Below are positions 52,187 through 63,100 of a stretch of 64,000 nucleotides of DNA, one piece after another (position 1 is the first letter of the stretch; every line of letters starts with the position of its first letter). The stretch spans positions 283,550-347,549 of the forward strand of contig NZ_JALJXU010000002.1 of the NCBI RefSeq assembly GCF_024170225.1, read 5' to 3'. The translations under genes and the position numbers were made by a program. The DNA comes from Streptococcus gallinaceus. Its GTDB lineage: Bacteria; Bacillota; Bacilli; Lactobacillales; Streptococcaceae. The notes below the pieces were generated by a model that worked only from the letters and a program-made list of their open reading frames with translations, did not search any database and had not been told where the DNA came from.

Positions 52187-53004
52187 CCTATCTTGGACCA
52201 CGTGGCTCCTTTACTCACCACGTTGCGAGTCAGGCTTTTCCAGAGGAGGAGCTGGTCTCTTTCAAGACTATTACGGATGTTATCAAGGCTTTTGAGCGAG
52301 GAGAGGTGGCTCATTCAGTTGTCCCAGTTGAAAATTCGATTGAGGGCTCTGTTCACGAAACCTTGGATTATTTGTTTCATCAGGCGGACATTCATGCAGT
52401 GGCAGAGGTGATTCAGCCGATTGCCCAGCAACTGATGGCGACTTCGGCTACAAAGCCGATTGAAGTCATCTATTCTCATCCACAGGCCATTGCTCAAGGG
52501 AAGCGGTACATTCTGGAACATTATCCACAGGCCAAGATTGAGATGACAGCTAGCACAGCCTATGCAGCCCGTCTGGTTGCGGATAATCCCGCCCAGCCTT
52601 ATGCTGCCATTGCCCCTCAAGCAGCGGCAAGTGAGTATGGTTTGGAAGTCATTGCCCAAGATATCCAGGAAATGGATGAGAACTTTACACGTTTTTGGAT
52701 TTTGGGAAAGGAACAGGTCTGTCTTCCCCTGGAAAGTCAGGTCAATAAAATCTCTCTTGCTCTTACTCTGCCAGACAATCTTCCAGGTGCTCTGTATAAG
52801 GCCATGTCCGTTTTTGCTTGGAGAGGCATAGACTTGACCAAGATAGAAAGTCGTCCTTTGAAAACGGCCTTGGGCGAATATTATTTCATCTTGGATGCGG
52901 TTCATAAAGAGGCTGACCTAGTGGGCTTTGCCTTGAAAGAATTGACAAGTCTCGGCATTTCATATAAAATACTAGGGTACTATTTGGTATACATTGTCAA
53001 ATAG
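52177..53004 (+). CDS. pheA: Prephenate dehydratase
   Basis: A 275-residue enzyme with the catalytic domain in about 1-180 (Y-L-G-P-R-G-S-F-T and the T-R-F-W-I-L motif) and a C-terminal ACT domain with E-S-R-P, the phenylalanine-binding signature. It makes phenylpyruvate. A separate monofunctional dehydratase is normal for streptococci. The start lies within aroK. Confidence 0.94.
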   Translation: MRIAYLGPRGSFTHHVASQAFPEEELVSFKTITDVIKAFERGEVAHSVVPVENSIEGSVHETLDYLFHQADIHAVAEVIQPIAQQLMATSATKPIEVIYSHPQAIAQGKRYILEHYPQAKIEMTASTAYAARLVADNPAQPYAAIAPQAAASEYGLEVIAQDIQEMDENFTRFWILGKEQVCLPLESQVNKISLALTLPDNLPGALYKAMSVFAWRGIDLTKIESRPLKTALGEYYFILDAVHKEADLVGFALKELTSLGISYKILGYYLVYIVK

Positions 53005-53016
53005 GAAGGAATACCG

Positions 53017-54375
53017 ATGAGAAATAATAAACGGCCCCTCAGTCATCATGAGGAACTCAGACTGGATTATCTGCAGAAGAATATCCATTTTTTAAACGAT
53101 AAGGAAAAGCGGGAGTTAGCTTTTTTAAATTATAAAGATCAATATGGGGCAGAAAGTGCCTCTCTTCAGTCATGGCAGCTAAGCTCTTATGAGGAAGAAC
53201 AGGAAATCCCAATCAGAGGACGCAAGCAATTCCTTGATGATGATGTGGAAGATTTGCCGGAATACCCACGAGAAAGACCAAGTCGCTCTCGTGCTCGTAA
53301 AGCTGAGAAAAAGAGCAGACCAAAGGCTGTGCGCGTGCCAAAAGAGGTAGAGATGCCAACTCCGCCCCAGCCAAAAGTAAAAAAGCCTCGTAAAAAAGGC
53401 CGAGTAAAACGCTTTTTCAAGTGGCTTGCCTTTCTTTTACTTACTGTCCTAGCGGGTATGGGCTTTATGTTTTACAAGGGGATGAAATCAATCCAAGATA
53501 ACCCAAATGCTAAGGCTGCCGAAACAGAAGTTTTCCACGGGAAAGACACTAAGGATGGGGTTAATATCTTAGTCCTTGGTACAGATGGCCGTGTTGGTGA
53601 GACATCTGATATGACGCGGACGGACTCTGTTATGGTGGTCAACATCAATAATTCTGAGAAGAAGGTCAAGATTGTCAGCTTTATGCGTGATACTCTGATC
53701 AACATTGATGGCAATGACTACAAGTTGAATGTGGTTTATACTTTTGGTGAGCAAAATAATCATCAGGGGGCTGAAAATGTCCGTGAAGTGCTGAAAGAGA
53801 ATTTTGATATTGATATTAAGCATTATGCCCTGGTTGACTTTTCAACCTTTGCAACGGCTATTGATACCATTTTCCCAGAAGGTGTCACAATTGATGCTCA
53901 ATTTTCTACCATTGATGGCGTGGACGTGTCAGCAGTGGATGTGCCGGACGATTTGAACATGAAAGACGGTGTGGTTCCAAATCAGACTATCACAGAAGGT
54001 AAGCAGAAAATGGACGGACGTACCTTGCTCAACTATGCTCGTTTCCGTAAGGATGACGAGGGTGATTACGGGCGTACACGTCGTCAGCAGCAGGTTTTGA
54101 GTGCTGTATTGACCCAGGTGAAAAATCCGACTAAGCTCTTTACAGGTTCGGAAGCGCTGGGGAAAGTTTACTCTTTGACATCTACCAGCATCCCATTTAG
54201 CTTTATTTTGACAAATGGCTTGGGTGCAACTGTCGATGGAGCAAACGGTGTGTCACAGACGACCATTCCAGAAAATGGCGATTGGACTGATGAGTTTGAC
54301 GTGTATGGTGGTTCAGGTCTCAAGGTTGACTTTGAAAAATACAAACAAAAACTAGCGGACATGGGCTTCCGTTAG
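53017..54375 (+). CDS. LytR-CpsA-Psr family wall glycopolymer ligase
   Basis: A 452-residue type II membrane protein: a long charged cytoplasmic N-terminus (about 1-130, rich in Arg, Lys and Glu), one membrane helix (about 132-152) and an extracellular LCP domain (about 180-395). The family Arg/Asp residues sit in G-T-D-G-R, R-T-D-S-V-M-V, M-R-D-T-L and N-Y-A-R-F-R. LCP enzymes attach lipid-linked polymers to peptidoglycan, so this is a candidate ligase for the rhamnan made by the rgp cluster upstream. It is the standard end of the streptococcal aro operon. Confidence 0.88.
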   Translation: MRNNKRPLSHHEELRLDYLQKNIHFLNDKEKRELAFLNYKDQYGAESASLQSWQLSSYEEEQEIPIRGRKQFLDDDVEDLPEYPRERPSRSRARKAEKKSRPKAVRVPKEVEMPTPPQPKVKKPRKKGRVKRFFKWLAFLLLTVLAGMGFMFYKGMKSIQDNPNAKAAETEVFHGKDTKDGVNILVLGTDGRVGETSDMTRTDSVMVVNINNSEKKVKIVSFMRDTLINIDGNDYKLNVVYTFGEQNNHQGAENVREVLKENFDIDIKHYALVDFSTFATAIDTIFPEGVTIDAQFSTIDGVDVSAVDVPDDLNMKDGVVPNQTITEGKQKMDGRTLLNYARFRKDDEGDYGRTRRQQQVLSAVLTQVKNPTKLFTGSEALGKVYSLTSTSIPFSFILTNGLGATVDGANGVSQTTIPENGDWTDEFDVYGGSGLKVDFEKYKQKLADMGFR

Positions 54376-54405
54376 GCACCATTCACTCTCTAAATATGGT
54401 ATACT

Positions 54406-54434
54406 AGAAGGGCCTTCGGTCGCTTCTTTTTTTG
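54406..54434 (+). terminator. Terminator after the LCP gene
   Basis: AGAAG / CTTCT outer stem with inner GGCC / GGTC pairing and a bulge, followed by a T-run. A TATACT just before it may be a -10 for a further transcript. Confidence 0.75.
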
Positions 54435-54441
54435 TAAATAG

Positions 54442-55818
<1,377 letters not shown>

Positions 55819-55853
55819 GGCGGATTCAGTAAATATGCTGATAAATAAAGGAT

Positions 55854-55897
55854 TTCCAAGTGTTGTTCTATTTAGAATGATGCTTGGGAACTTTTTG
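55854..55897 (+). terminator. Terminator after the rRNA uracil methyltransferase
   Basis: A long imperfect stem (TTCCAAG with CTTGGGAA and G-U rich inner pairs) followed by CTTTTTG. Confidence 0.7.
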
Positions 55898-56077
55898 TTT
55901 TGGGGAGAATATTGAATTTGAAATGGGTGTTGAGTTGATAGGAGTGTTGAAGTAAGGTGGAGTTGATAGGGTTGTTTATTTTAGAAAAAGTATACCATAC
56001 TGTGTATATAAAACTCTATTGCCTTATATCGCCTTGTTCATTGTCCCATGTAAATTGAAAAAAGAGGGAGTGTTTTG
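55898..56077. other. AT-rich intergenic stretch
   Basis: This lies within a 342-base gene-free gap. Apart from the terminator at 55854 and the promoter and operator at 56078-56128, I see only a short direct repeat, GAGTTGATAGG at 55932-55942 and 55960-55970. No gene, tRNA or mobile-element end is recognisable. Confidence 0.5.
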
Positions 56078-56106
56078 TTGACACATCTCTCCAGATAAAC
56101 TATAAT
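56078..56106 (+). promoter_or_regulatory. Consensus promoter of the flavin reductase-ArsR-DJ-1 operon
   Basis: TTGACA (56078-56083), exactly 17 bases, TATAAT (56101-56106). A perfect sigma-A promoter would be strong unless repressed, and the palindrome below overlaps its -10. Confidence 0.93.
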
Positions 56107-56128
56107 ACTTTTAAATATTTAAAAGTAT
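56105..56128. promoter_or_regulatory. Perfect 24-base palindrome, probable ArsR-family operator
   Basis: Arms ATACTTTTAAAT and its exact reverse complement meet with no spacer. It begins within the -10 and covers the expected transcription start, the typical position for an ArsR repressor, and the operon encodes an ArsR protein. Confidence 0.8.
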
Positions 56129-56160
56129 GAAACGTAAAAAAGAGAGGCTAGAGATTAAAA

Positions 56161-57390
56161 ATGGAGAAAGTTCTATTTACAAAACAAACATTAAAAAACG
56201 GAGTTATGATAAAAAATCGTTTCGTTAAAGCTGCTATGAACGAAGCGATGGGAGATAAACACTTTCAACCGAAAAAAGAGGTTATTCGTTTATATAAAAC
56301 GTGGTCAAATGGGGGAACAGGACTCATTATTACGGGAAATGTCATGGTTGATTCAAATTATTTAGCGGAACCGGGAAATATTGTTTTTAATGAACACGCT
56401 GATAAAGAGTTGTTGAAAGCGTGGGCTAAAGCTGGACAAATGAACGAGACTAAGATTGTTGTTCAAATTAACCATCCTGGGAAACAAGCGCCAAAAACAG
56501 TTTCTAAAATACCTGTTGCACCTAGTGACATTCCAATTGAAGGAGAAATCGGCAAGATGTTCAACCCTCCTAGAGCATTAACGATTTCCGAAATTAAGAA
56601 AATAATTCAGCAATTTGCCGTAGCTGCAAAAGTGAGTCAAGAAGCAGGTTTCGATGGAGTTGAGATACATGCGGCACATGGATATCTTATTAGTCAATTT
56701 TTATCTCCGTATGATAATAGACGGACAGATGAATACGGAGGTAATTTAGATAATCGAATGCGATTTCTAAAAGAAATTTACTTGGCCATGCGAGAAAAGG
56801 TGGGAGAGAGTTACCCCATTGGCTTAAAAATAAACTCTTCTGATTTTAAAGAAGGTGGGTTTAGTGAAGAAGACTCTCTATATGTGATTCAAGAGATGGA
56901 TGCGCTGGGTATTGATTTTGTAGAAATTTCAGGTGGTAGCTATGAAAATCCTAAAATGTCACAAGAACAAAAAAATAATCAGGTCATATTTGCTGAGTAC
57001 AGTAAAAAAATTAAACATCTGATTCAAACGCCAGTTATTGTAACAGGCGGCATTCGTACGGTAGAATCGATGGTAGAACTGATTAATGATGGTTTTTCAG
57101 ATTTTATTGGCTTAGCCAGACCATTGGCACTTGAACCTAAATTGCCTAATTTAATAGAAGCACAACACGTTTCTTCTATTCAAACAAAACGATTAACGAC
57201 AGGATTTAAAAAACTAGATAAAAAAGTAGGCTCGTTAATTGGTTTGGTATACTATCAAATGTTGATGCAAAAAATTGGCCAAGGGAAAAAGACTAAAACG
57301 ACAACGAATGCTTGGAAACCGTTATTTCATGCTGTTATTCATCAAGGTTTGGCAGTATTATCGCCACAAAGAGCAAAAAAGGAGAATTAA
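56161..57390 (+). CDS. NADH:flavin oxidoreductase, old yellow enzyme family
   Basis: A 409-residue OYE-like barrel with I-H-A-A-H-G-Y-L-I-S-Q-F-L-S-P-Y-D-N-R-R-T-D-E-Y-G-G near residues 175-200 (substrate His and FMN contacts) and the late V-T-G-G-I-R and G-L-A-R-P-L phosphate-binding motifs. It should reduce activated double bonds, such as alpha,beta-unsaturated carbonyls. Its AT-rich coding differs from the aro genes upstream, which suggests transfer from another Firmicute. It is first in the operon with an ArsR regulator and a DJ-1/PfpI protein. An extra 40-residue basic tail is present. Confidence 0.85.
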   Translation: MEKVLFTKQTLKNGVMIKNRFVKAAMNEAMGDKHFQPKKEVIRLYKTWSNGGTGLIITGNVMVDSNYLAEPGNIVFNEHADKELLKAWAKAGQMNETKIVVQINHPGKQAPKTVSKIPVAPSDIPIEGEIGKMFNPPRALTISEIKKIIQQFAVAAKVSQEAGFDGVEIHAAHGYLISQFLSPYDNRRTDEYGGNLDNRMRFLKEIYLAMREKVGESYPIGLKINSSDFKEGGFSEEDSLYVIQEMDALGIDFVEISGGSYENPKMSQEQKNNQVIFAEYSKKIKHLIQTPVIVTGGIRTVESMVELINDGFSDFIGLARPLALEPKLPNLIEAQHVSSIQTKRLTTGFKKLDKKVGSLIGLVYYQMLMQKIGQGKKTKTTTNAWKPLFHAVIHQGLAVLSPQRAKKEN

Positions 57391-57391
57391 A

Positions 57392-57709
57392 ATGGAAACA
57401 AAATGTAGTATTGAAATTTTTAATAAGTGTGTACCTGTTTTTGAGATGTTAAAAGATGAGCAGAGACAAGCGTTAATTATCAATATCGTGAAACATAAAG
57501 AATTAAATGTAACTGAGTTAGTGGAATTGTCCAATTTGTCCATGCCAGCGGTCTCACATCATTTAAAATTATTAACGCAGAGTGGCTTAGTTGTGTCAAC
57601 CAAGAGAGGAACAAAAAAATATTACCGATTATCATTAAATGCCGCACTGAATCATCTGGAAGAATTACTGGCTTCGTTGCGAACGTTAGTAAATAATGAA
57701 GGAGAGTAA
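57392..57709 (+). CDS. ArsR-family repressor
   Basis: A 105-residue winged-helix protein with L-S-N-L-S-M-P-A-V-S-H-H-L-K-L-L as recognition helix and R-G-T-K-K-Y-Y-R-L wing. The metal motif C-V-C of ArsR is absent. Two other cysteines (Cys5 and Cys13) could sense oxidants or electrophiles. An AAAAGGAGA site precedes ATG. It likely binds the 24-base palindrome over the operon promoter and is released by a reactive species that the neighbours detoxify. Confidence 0.85.
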   Translation: METKCSIEIFNKCVPVFEMLKDEQRQALIINIVKHKELNVTELVELSNLSMPAVSHHLKLLTQSGLVVSTKRGTKKYYRLSLNAALNHLEELLASLRTLVNNEGE

Positions 57710-57710
57710 T

Positions 57711-58385
57711 ATGAAAAAAATTTTAATTGTACTAACAAATACAGAAAGGTATGACAAACACGATATTCCAACAGGTTTGTGGTTAAGTGAGTTAACTCAC
57801 TTTTATGATGAAATACAAAAGTACGGTATTGAAGCAGACTTTATTTCTCCTTTAGGTGGTTACGTGCCATTGGATCCTTATTCAATGAAATTTATGGATA
57901 AGGTGGATTACAAGTGGTATTCAGATAAGACCTTTATCACCAGAGCACTAGCGGAATCTTTAAAACCTACTGGCATTGACCCCGATGATTATTTTGCTAT
58001 CTATTATACTGGAGGGCACGGTGTGCTATGGGATTTTCCAGATAATACAGAAATACAACAATTAGCAATGGATATTTACAATCAAGGTGGTTTTGTAACT
58101 GCCGTTTGTCATGGTGTGGTAGGCCTATTAAACTTGAAATTAGAAACAGGGGAATTTTTAATAAAGAATAAACTGGTAACTGGCTTTACGAACACAGAGG
58201 AATTTCTTAGTCAAAAATATACAAAAGTCCCCTTTTCAACAGAGCAAGAGATGAAAAATAGGGGAGCAAACTATAAAAAAAGAAGATTTTTCAAATCACA
58301 TGCTGTTTCAGATAGTCGTATCATTACTGGGCAGAATCCTTGGTCACCTAGAGAAGTTGCTCGCTTACTAATTGAAGAGATGTAG
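57711..58385 (+). CDS. DJ-1/PfpI-family type 1 glutamine amidotransferase-like protein
   Basis: A 224-residue protein of the Hsp31-like branch: G-G-H-G-V-L-W-D-F-P motif, nucleophilic Cys in A-V-C-H-G near residue 140, and acidic residues at the N-terminus. Members act as glyoxalase III or deglycase/chaperones against methylglyoxal. An in-frame ATG exists at 57696, but GGAGAG favours ATG 57711. It is last of the ArsR operon, which fits electrophile defence together with the ene-reductase. No terminator with a T-run directly follows. Confidence 0.82.
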   Translation: MKKILIVLTNTERYDKHDIPTGLWLSELTHFYDEIQKYGIEADFISPLGGYVPLDPYSMKFMDKVDYKWYSDKTFITRALAESLKPTGIDPDDYFAIYYTGGHGVLWDFPDNTEIQQLAMDIYNQGGFVTAVCHGVVGLLNLKLETGEFLIKNKLVTGFTNTEEFLSQKYTKVPFSTEQEMKNRGANYKKRRFFKSHAVSDSRIITGQNPWSPREVARLLIEEM

Positions 58386-58819
58386 GTAACACAGGACAAA
58401 AAGATAAGTGTCTGAATGGCACTATCCACCTAGCGTGATAGGTTCTCAATCTATTTCCACAAACCCTGAGGGTATGTGGAAATAAACATATCCCCTACAT
58501 TATTACCTAGATGGTTGTTGAAGTTTGAGTTCTATATGTTGATACTATGTATTTTAAAGCTAGTATTTTTAAATCAGTAAAATAATATCCTTATTTTAAA
58601 ATTTAGAGAAAAATAGTATAATAATAGAAACGAAGAGAGTTTGTGGAATTTAATAGATATAATCTTGTTTACAAACAGAATATTGCTGAGAATAGTCACC
58701 GCCTTTTAAAAGCTTTATTCGTAAAAGGTATAGAAATATAATATTTTTTGAAGAGGCAAAGGAGAAAATAAAATCTGTTTAATTTAGAGTACTGATAAAT
58801 CAGAATGGAGGTAATTTTT
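58386..58819. other. AT-rich gene-free stretch
   Basis: About 430 bases. It holds an imperfect 33-base palindrome at 58452-58484 and a TATAAT at 58617-58622 that could drive the next gene. I see no RNA gene, insertion-sequence end or open frame that I can support. Confidence 0.5.
58452..58484. repeat. Imperfect palindrome/hairpin
   Basis: TATTTCCACA / TGTGGAAATA arms with inner ACCC / GGGT, one A-A mismatch and a 3-base loop. No T-tract. It may end the ArsR operon or mark an inserted fragment. Confidence 0.55.
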
Positions 58820-59338
58820 TTGCGAACATACGAAAATAAAGAAGAACTAAAAGCTGAAATAGAGAAAACATTTGAGAAATATATTTCAGAATTTGATAAT
58901 ATTCCAGAAAATTTAAAGGACAAGAGAGTTGATGAAGTTGATAGAACTCCAGCAGAAAATCTTTCATATCAGGTTGGATGGACAAGTTTGGTTCTTAAAT
59001 GGGAAGAAGATGAAAGAAAGGGGCTTCAAGTAAAAACACCATCGGATGAATTTAAATGGAATCAGCTTGGTGAATTATATCAGTGTTTCACGGATACCTA
59101 CGCTCATTTATCTCTGCAAGAGTTGAAAGCAAAATTAAATGAAAATATTAATTCTATCTATATAATGATTAATTCGTTGAGTGATGAGGAATTATTTGAA
59201 CCGCATATGAGAAAGTGGGCTGATGAAGCGACTAAAACAGCGACTTGGGAAGTGTATAAATTTATTCATGTAAATACTGTTGCACCTTTTGGAACTTTCC
59301 GAACTAAAATCAGAAAATGGAAGAAAATAGTGTTATAA
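58820..59338 (+). CDS. ClbS/DfsB-family four-helix protein (DUF1706)
   Basis: About 172 residues, all-helical, starting R-T-Y-E-N-K-E-E-L. The W-T-S-L-V-L-K-W-E and W-x-x-Y-K-F-I-H-V-N-T-V-A-P-F motifs mark the DUF1706 family, which includes ClbS, the colibactin self-resistance hydrolase, and bacillithiol-S-transferase-like relatives. ATG at 58805 lies inside the GGAGGT ribosome site (58807-58812), so TTG at 58820 is the likely start. AT-rich coding suggests transfer. Its target is unknown. Confidence 0.75.
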   Translation: MRTYENKEELKAEIEKTFEKYISEFDNIPENLKDKRVDEVDRTPAENLSYQVGWTSLVLKWEEDERKGLQVKTPSDEFKWNQLGELYQCFTDTYAHLSLQELKAKLNENINSIYIMINSLSDEELFEPHMRKWADEATKTATWEVYKFIHVNTVAPFGTFRTKIRKWKKIVL

Positions 59339-59380
59339 ATTATATTTTTTAACTTTAAAAAATTTCATAAAATGTTCACC

Positions 59381-59415
59381 AAAGGCGATAGAAGAAAAAA
59401 CTATCGTCTTTTTTT
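59381..59415 (+). terminator. Terminator after the ClbS-like gene
   Basis: GGCGATAG / CTATCGTC stem (one G-T) with an A-rich loop and a T-run. Confidence 0.85.
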
Positions 59416-59474
59416 AATAAAGTATTAGATGAGAAAATGAAGTATTGGTTTTATTTTTCTAACTTTTATAAATG

Positions 59475-60005
59475 TTAAATTCTCACGACAGATGTGATAT
59501 ATTTTGCTATTTTTTCAGGACTTTCAGTAAAATTATTATCTATCCAATTTAAAATGATACTTTCAATTGTTGAGATATAAATATCAAGAGCGAAAGAATA
59601 TGGAATTTGATATGCTGTTTCGAGTTGTTTCTGTAAGTCTGGTATATCGGAATGTATAATCATTCCTTTGATATAGTCTTTAATTATGTTGTCAATATTT
59701 GGAAAAAAACAAACAAAGGACTTAATAATTTCTTTGTTTGTATACATGTAGCTAAGCATTTCCTTTAGGATTACTTCTTCATATAATAAATCATTATTTA
59801 AAATTTTTGTGATATCATCAAAAATTATTAAAATAGACTCCCTAAGGAAGTCTTCTTTTGAATTGAAATGATTATAGAAAGCTCTTCTACTAAGTTGAGC
59901 TTTTTTTGCTAAATCGCTAACTGTAATTTGTTCAAAGCTTTTCGTTTCTAATAATTCAGAGAAAGCTTTTAAAAATTTTAAATTAGTGTTATCTGAACTC
60001 TCCAA
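59475..60005 (-). CDS. TetR-family regulator
   Basis: About 176 residues. N-terminal helix-turn-helix V-S-D-L-A-K-K-A-Q-L-S-R-R-A-F-Y-N-H-F and a helical C-terminal ligand domain of TetR_C type. The frame extends to 60080, but GAAGGTG precedes TTG at 60005 and the extra 25 residues would have no family counterpart. It is divergent from the surface protein gene, with a candidate operator between them. The AT-rich codon use is like that of its neighbours at 56-59 kb. Confidence 0.78.
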   Translation of the reverse strand: MESSDNTNLKFLKAFSELLETKSFEQITVSDLAKKAQLSRRAFYNHFNSKEDFLRESILIIFDDITKILNNDLLYEEVILKEMLSYMYTNKEIIKSFVCFFPNIDNIIKDYIKGMIIHSDIPDLQKQLETAYQIPYSFALDIYISTIESIILNWIDNNFTESPEKIAKYITSVVRI

Positions 60006-60064
60006 CGTATTATCACCTTCATAAATCTTATCGAATGTGATTATACAATACAAATTCAAATAAT

Positions 60065-60093
60065 AGTTCACATTTATCAAGATAATGTAAACT
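60065..60093. promoter_or_regulatory. Candidate TetR operator
   Basis: A 29-base imperfect dyad: AGTT-ACATT arms (one mismatch) around a perfect inner TTATC-AA-GATAA palindrome, midway between the divergent TetR and surface-protein genes. Confidence 0.5.
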
Positions 60094-60173
60094 ACCCAAA
60101 CCTTTAAAAAAGTAAAATACAGTAGATAACTTTTATAGTTAATCTATTTTTGCTTTTGAAAAGGAGATAAGTT

Positions 60174-63100
60174 ATGCTTAGGAAGTATAAGCAAAGAAAT
60201 TATGATGTCGCACATACGGAACAGCGTTTTTCGATTAAGAAATTCAAATTTGGTGCTGCATCGGTACTGGTTGGATTAGCATTTCTAGGAATGGGTGGGA
60301 CAACTGTTCTTGCTGCTGAGACAACATCTATGGGGATTGAGCCTAAACAATCAGCACCAGCAGGGGTAGTATCAGATGAAGTAAAACTAGCAAAATCAGA
60401 ATTAGCGACAGATGCAATAGCGTCAGTAGACAAAACAACCGAATCAGAAGTCGAAGCATTGGCAGATTACACAGAAAATGTCAATACTGACGATGGAGGT
60501 ACGGTTCCTGAGCCTAGTGCCAACATAGACTCGAATAGTTCATCAAAAGATACAGATAAAATTGCTGATTTAGAAGAGACAGCCAGTGAAAAAAACGTAA
60601 CTGTATCTCCTGCAATTACAACACGTTCTGTAGATAGTACAATTGAAAAAGCTAATATTGACAAAAATAGGGTCAGCGAAGTGTCTGAAGAGCTTCAGAA
60701 GAGAGTACAAAAAGATGCGATATATAGCCCCGGAGATTCTTCAGCTAAACAAACTTATTCGGGTAAAGCTTGGGTAGATAATGGAGGTAGCATTGATGGG
60801 CAAGCTTCAGATGATATTCCACTAGCTGGTGTTAACGTTTACTTGCAATGGGTAAACGGAAAAGGCTATGTTTCAAAAGTTTACTATACTACTACATTAG
60901 CGGATGGAACCTTTGCGTTTGACTTATCTAAACCGGAAGTTGATCCTAATGGCGAAGAACATCATTTTCAATTAGCAGGAGATGGTAATTTCGCAGTAAG
61001 AACCTGGATTGAAAATCCTGATTCTAGTAAGTATGATATTATTCAAGCAGGGGATAAGATTTATGGCTTCCACACTCGTTTGAATCGTAAAAATGAATCT
61101 TGGGATTTTACTGCGGGGGTAAATAAAATTGTAAATTCCCAAGTTATTCTCCAAGAGAAAAAGTTAAGTCAAAATTGGCTAACTAAGCCAGAAACAGAGG
61201 TACAAACTCCCGATACTGCAGATGGTACTTGGCATGATAGAGGAATCTACGGTAGAGTAAGTGGTATTGCTTGGTTTGATAATGGTGATGGACCAGGGAC
61301 GCTTGCCAATCAATGGATCAAAGATGGGAATGACGTCCCAGCAAATGGTGTGAAAGTAGCCGCTTCTTATTTAAATGATGAAGTAACTCGCTTACTTGAT
61401 CAGTGGAAGAAAGACCATCCAGGATATACTATTGAAGACTTTAAGGCTGAACAAGAAAGAGTCTTTACAGAATACCAGGCCCAACATGGGGTTGGTTCTC
61501 ATATTGCGGAGACAGTCATAACGACAGTTGATAAAAATGGAAATTATAGCATTCCGTTTAGAGGTCTATATGGTGTCAGTGCCTACAAAGCTAACAGTGG
61601 TGCAAAAGTTTCTTATACTGTAACGGATGAAGAGTTTGGTACATTAGTTAAGGATGAAGATGTCGATAATAGTAAGTTACTGAAATGGAATGGTACCATT
61701 GGTCAAAAACATAGACATATTAATGTGGACTACCTATATGTATCTCCTATTTTATCTAATTATAATATTTGGAGTCCGGCTTTTCCTAAAGCTATGTTTG
61801 GTAATCCGAATAATTTATTTACAAATGTAGTTGCAGGGTCTGGAACTAATATTACTAGCTTGAACTTTGCTATTTTAGCACCTCAACCAATGCTTGATAT
61901 TATTGATTATGATACTACGAATAAAGTAGCAGTCTCTGGTAATGTCACCAATTCAACGGTAGGCGGTTTGTTGCCAACACGTGAATACCAAGTGCAATGG
62001 TTCAGAGACGGTGTTGCAATAGGTGAACCTCAAACTATTCAATCAAGCGTTGAAGGAACAGCGACACCTGAGAAGTTTACAGTACCAAATGATATCACTA
62101 AGACAACAAATTTTACATTGGGTCTATTTGAACAAGGTCAAAATACAAAGAGCTTAGATAACGCTTTAGCATTAGATTCCTTTATTGCTGTATTTATCGA
62201 GTATAAACCAGTAGATGGTGTTGTAGCTAAGGATTCTGAGCCAGCTAAACCAATCTTTAAAGACAAAGATGGCAATGATACAACGCCACCGGAAGGAACA
62301 AAATTTACAACTGTTGCAGGTCAAGTGCCAGATTCAGTTGAAAACTCTTATCCTGAGGGGGCAATACTTGTTGATCCAAGTATGGTAACGATTGACCCTA
62401 CAACTGGAGTCGTTGTGGTAAAAGGGGAAGGTCTCACTAAGAAAGGTACATATGTAGTACCAGTAGAAGTAACCTATCCGGGTGGTTCTAAAGCCTATAC
62501 TTTTGCTACTGTAAACGTTAAAGATGATGCGACAACAACATACACAGCGACAGGTGGAAAATTAGAAAAACCATTTGGTCAAGCACCGTCAGTCGATGAA
62601 ATTACATCAAAAGTAACAACTGATTATCCTAAAGAGGTTAAAGACCAACCGACACTGCAGATTAAAGAGGATGCAGTGATTCCAGATGGTATGACCAAAG
62701 GGGAATTTAAAGTACCAGTTGTTGTCACCTATCCAGATGGAACAACAGATACTGTTGATGTTACAGTAACTATCAAAGAATCTGAAGCAGAAAAGAATAA
62801 TCCTTCATACAAAGATACGATGGTCGTTCCAGGGAAACCAGCAAAATCAACTCCAAGCTACGGCGAAGGTAAAACAGCGCCAAATGGTACAGAGTACAAG
62901 ATTGATGAAAACTTTAAAGTACCAGATGGATATACAGTTGACATTGATAAAATTACTGGTACAGTAACCGTAACAGCTCCAGAAAAACCAGACGGTACGA
63001 CAGCAGAAGAAATTGAAGTACCAGTAATCGTTACTTATCCAGATAAATCAGAAGATAAGGTTACTGCTAAGTTTCAGTTGGACACTGATGGAAATGGTAT

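Noticed and set aside
52315..52905. 196-residue minus-strand frame inside pheA
   Set aside because: pheA is complete with a clear ACT domain. The opposite frame has no start signals and no recognisable motifs.
55932..55970. Short tandem repeat as a CRISPR array or integrated element
   Set aside because: Only two 11-base copies (GAGTTGATAGG) 28 bases apart, no third copy, no cas gene and no spacers of set length.
58386..58819. Insertion-sequence remnant in the gap before the ClbS-like gene
   Set aside because: One palindrome is present but no transposase fragment, flanking target duplication or second terminal repeat is visible.
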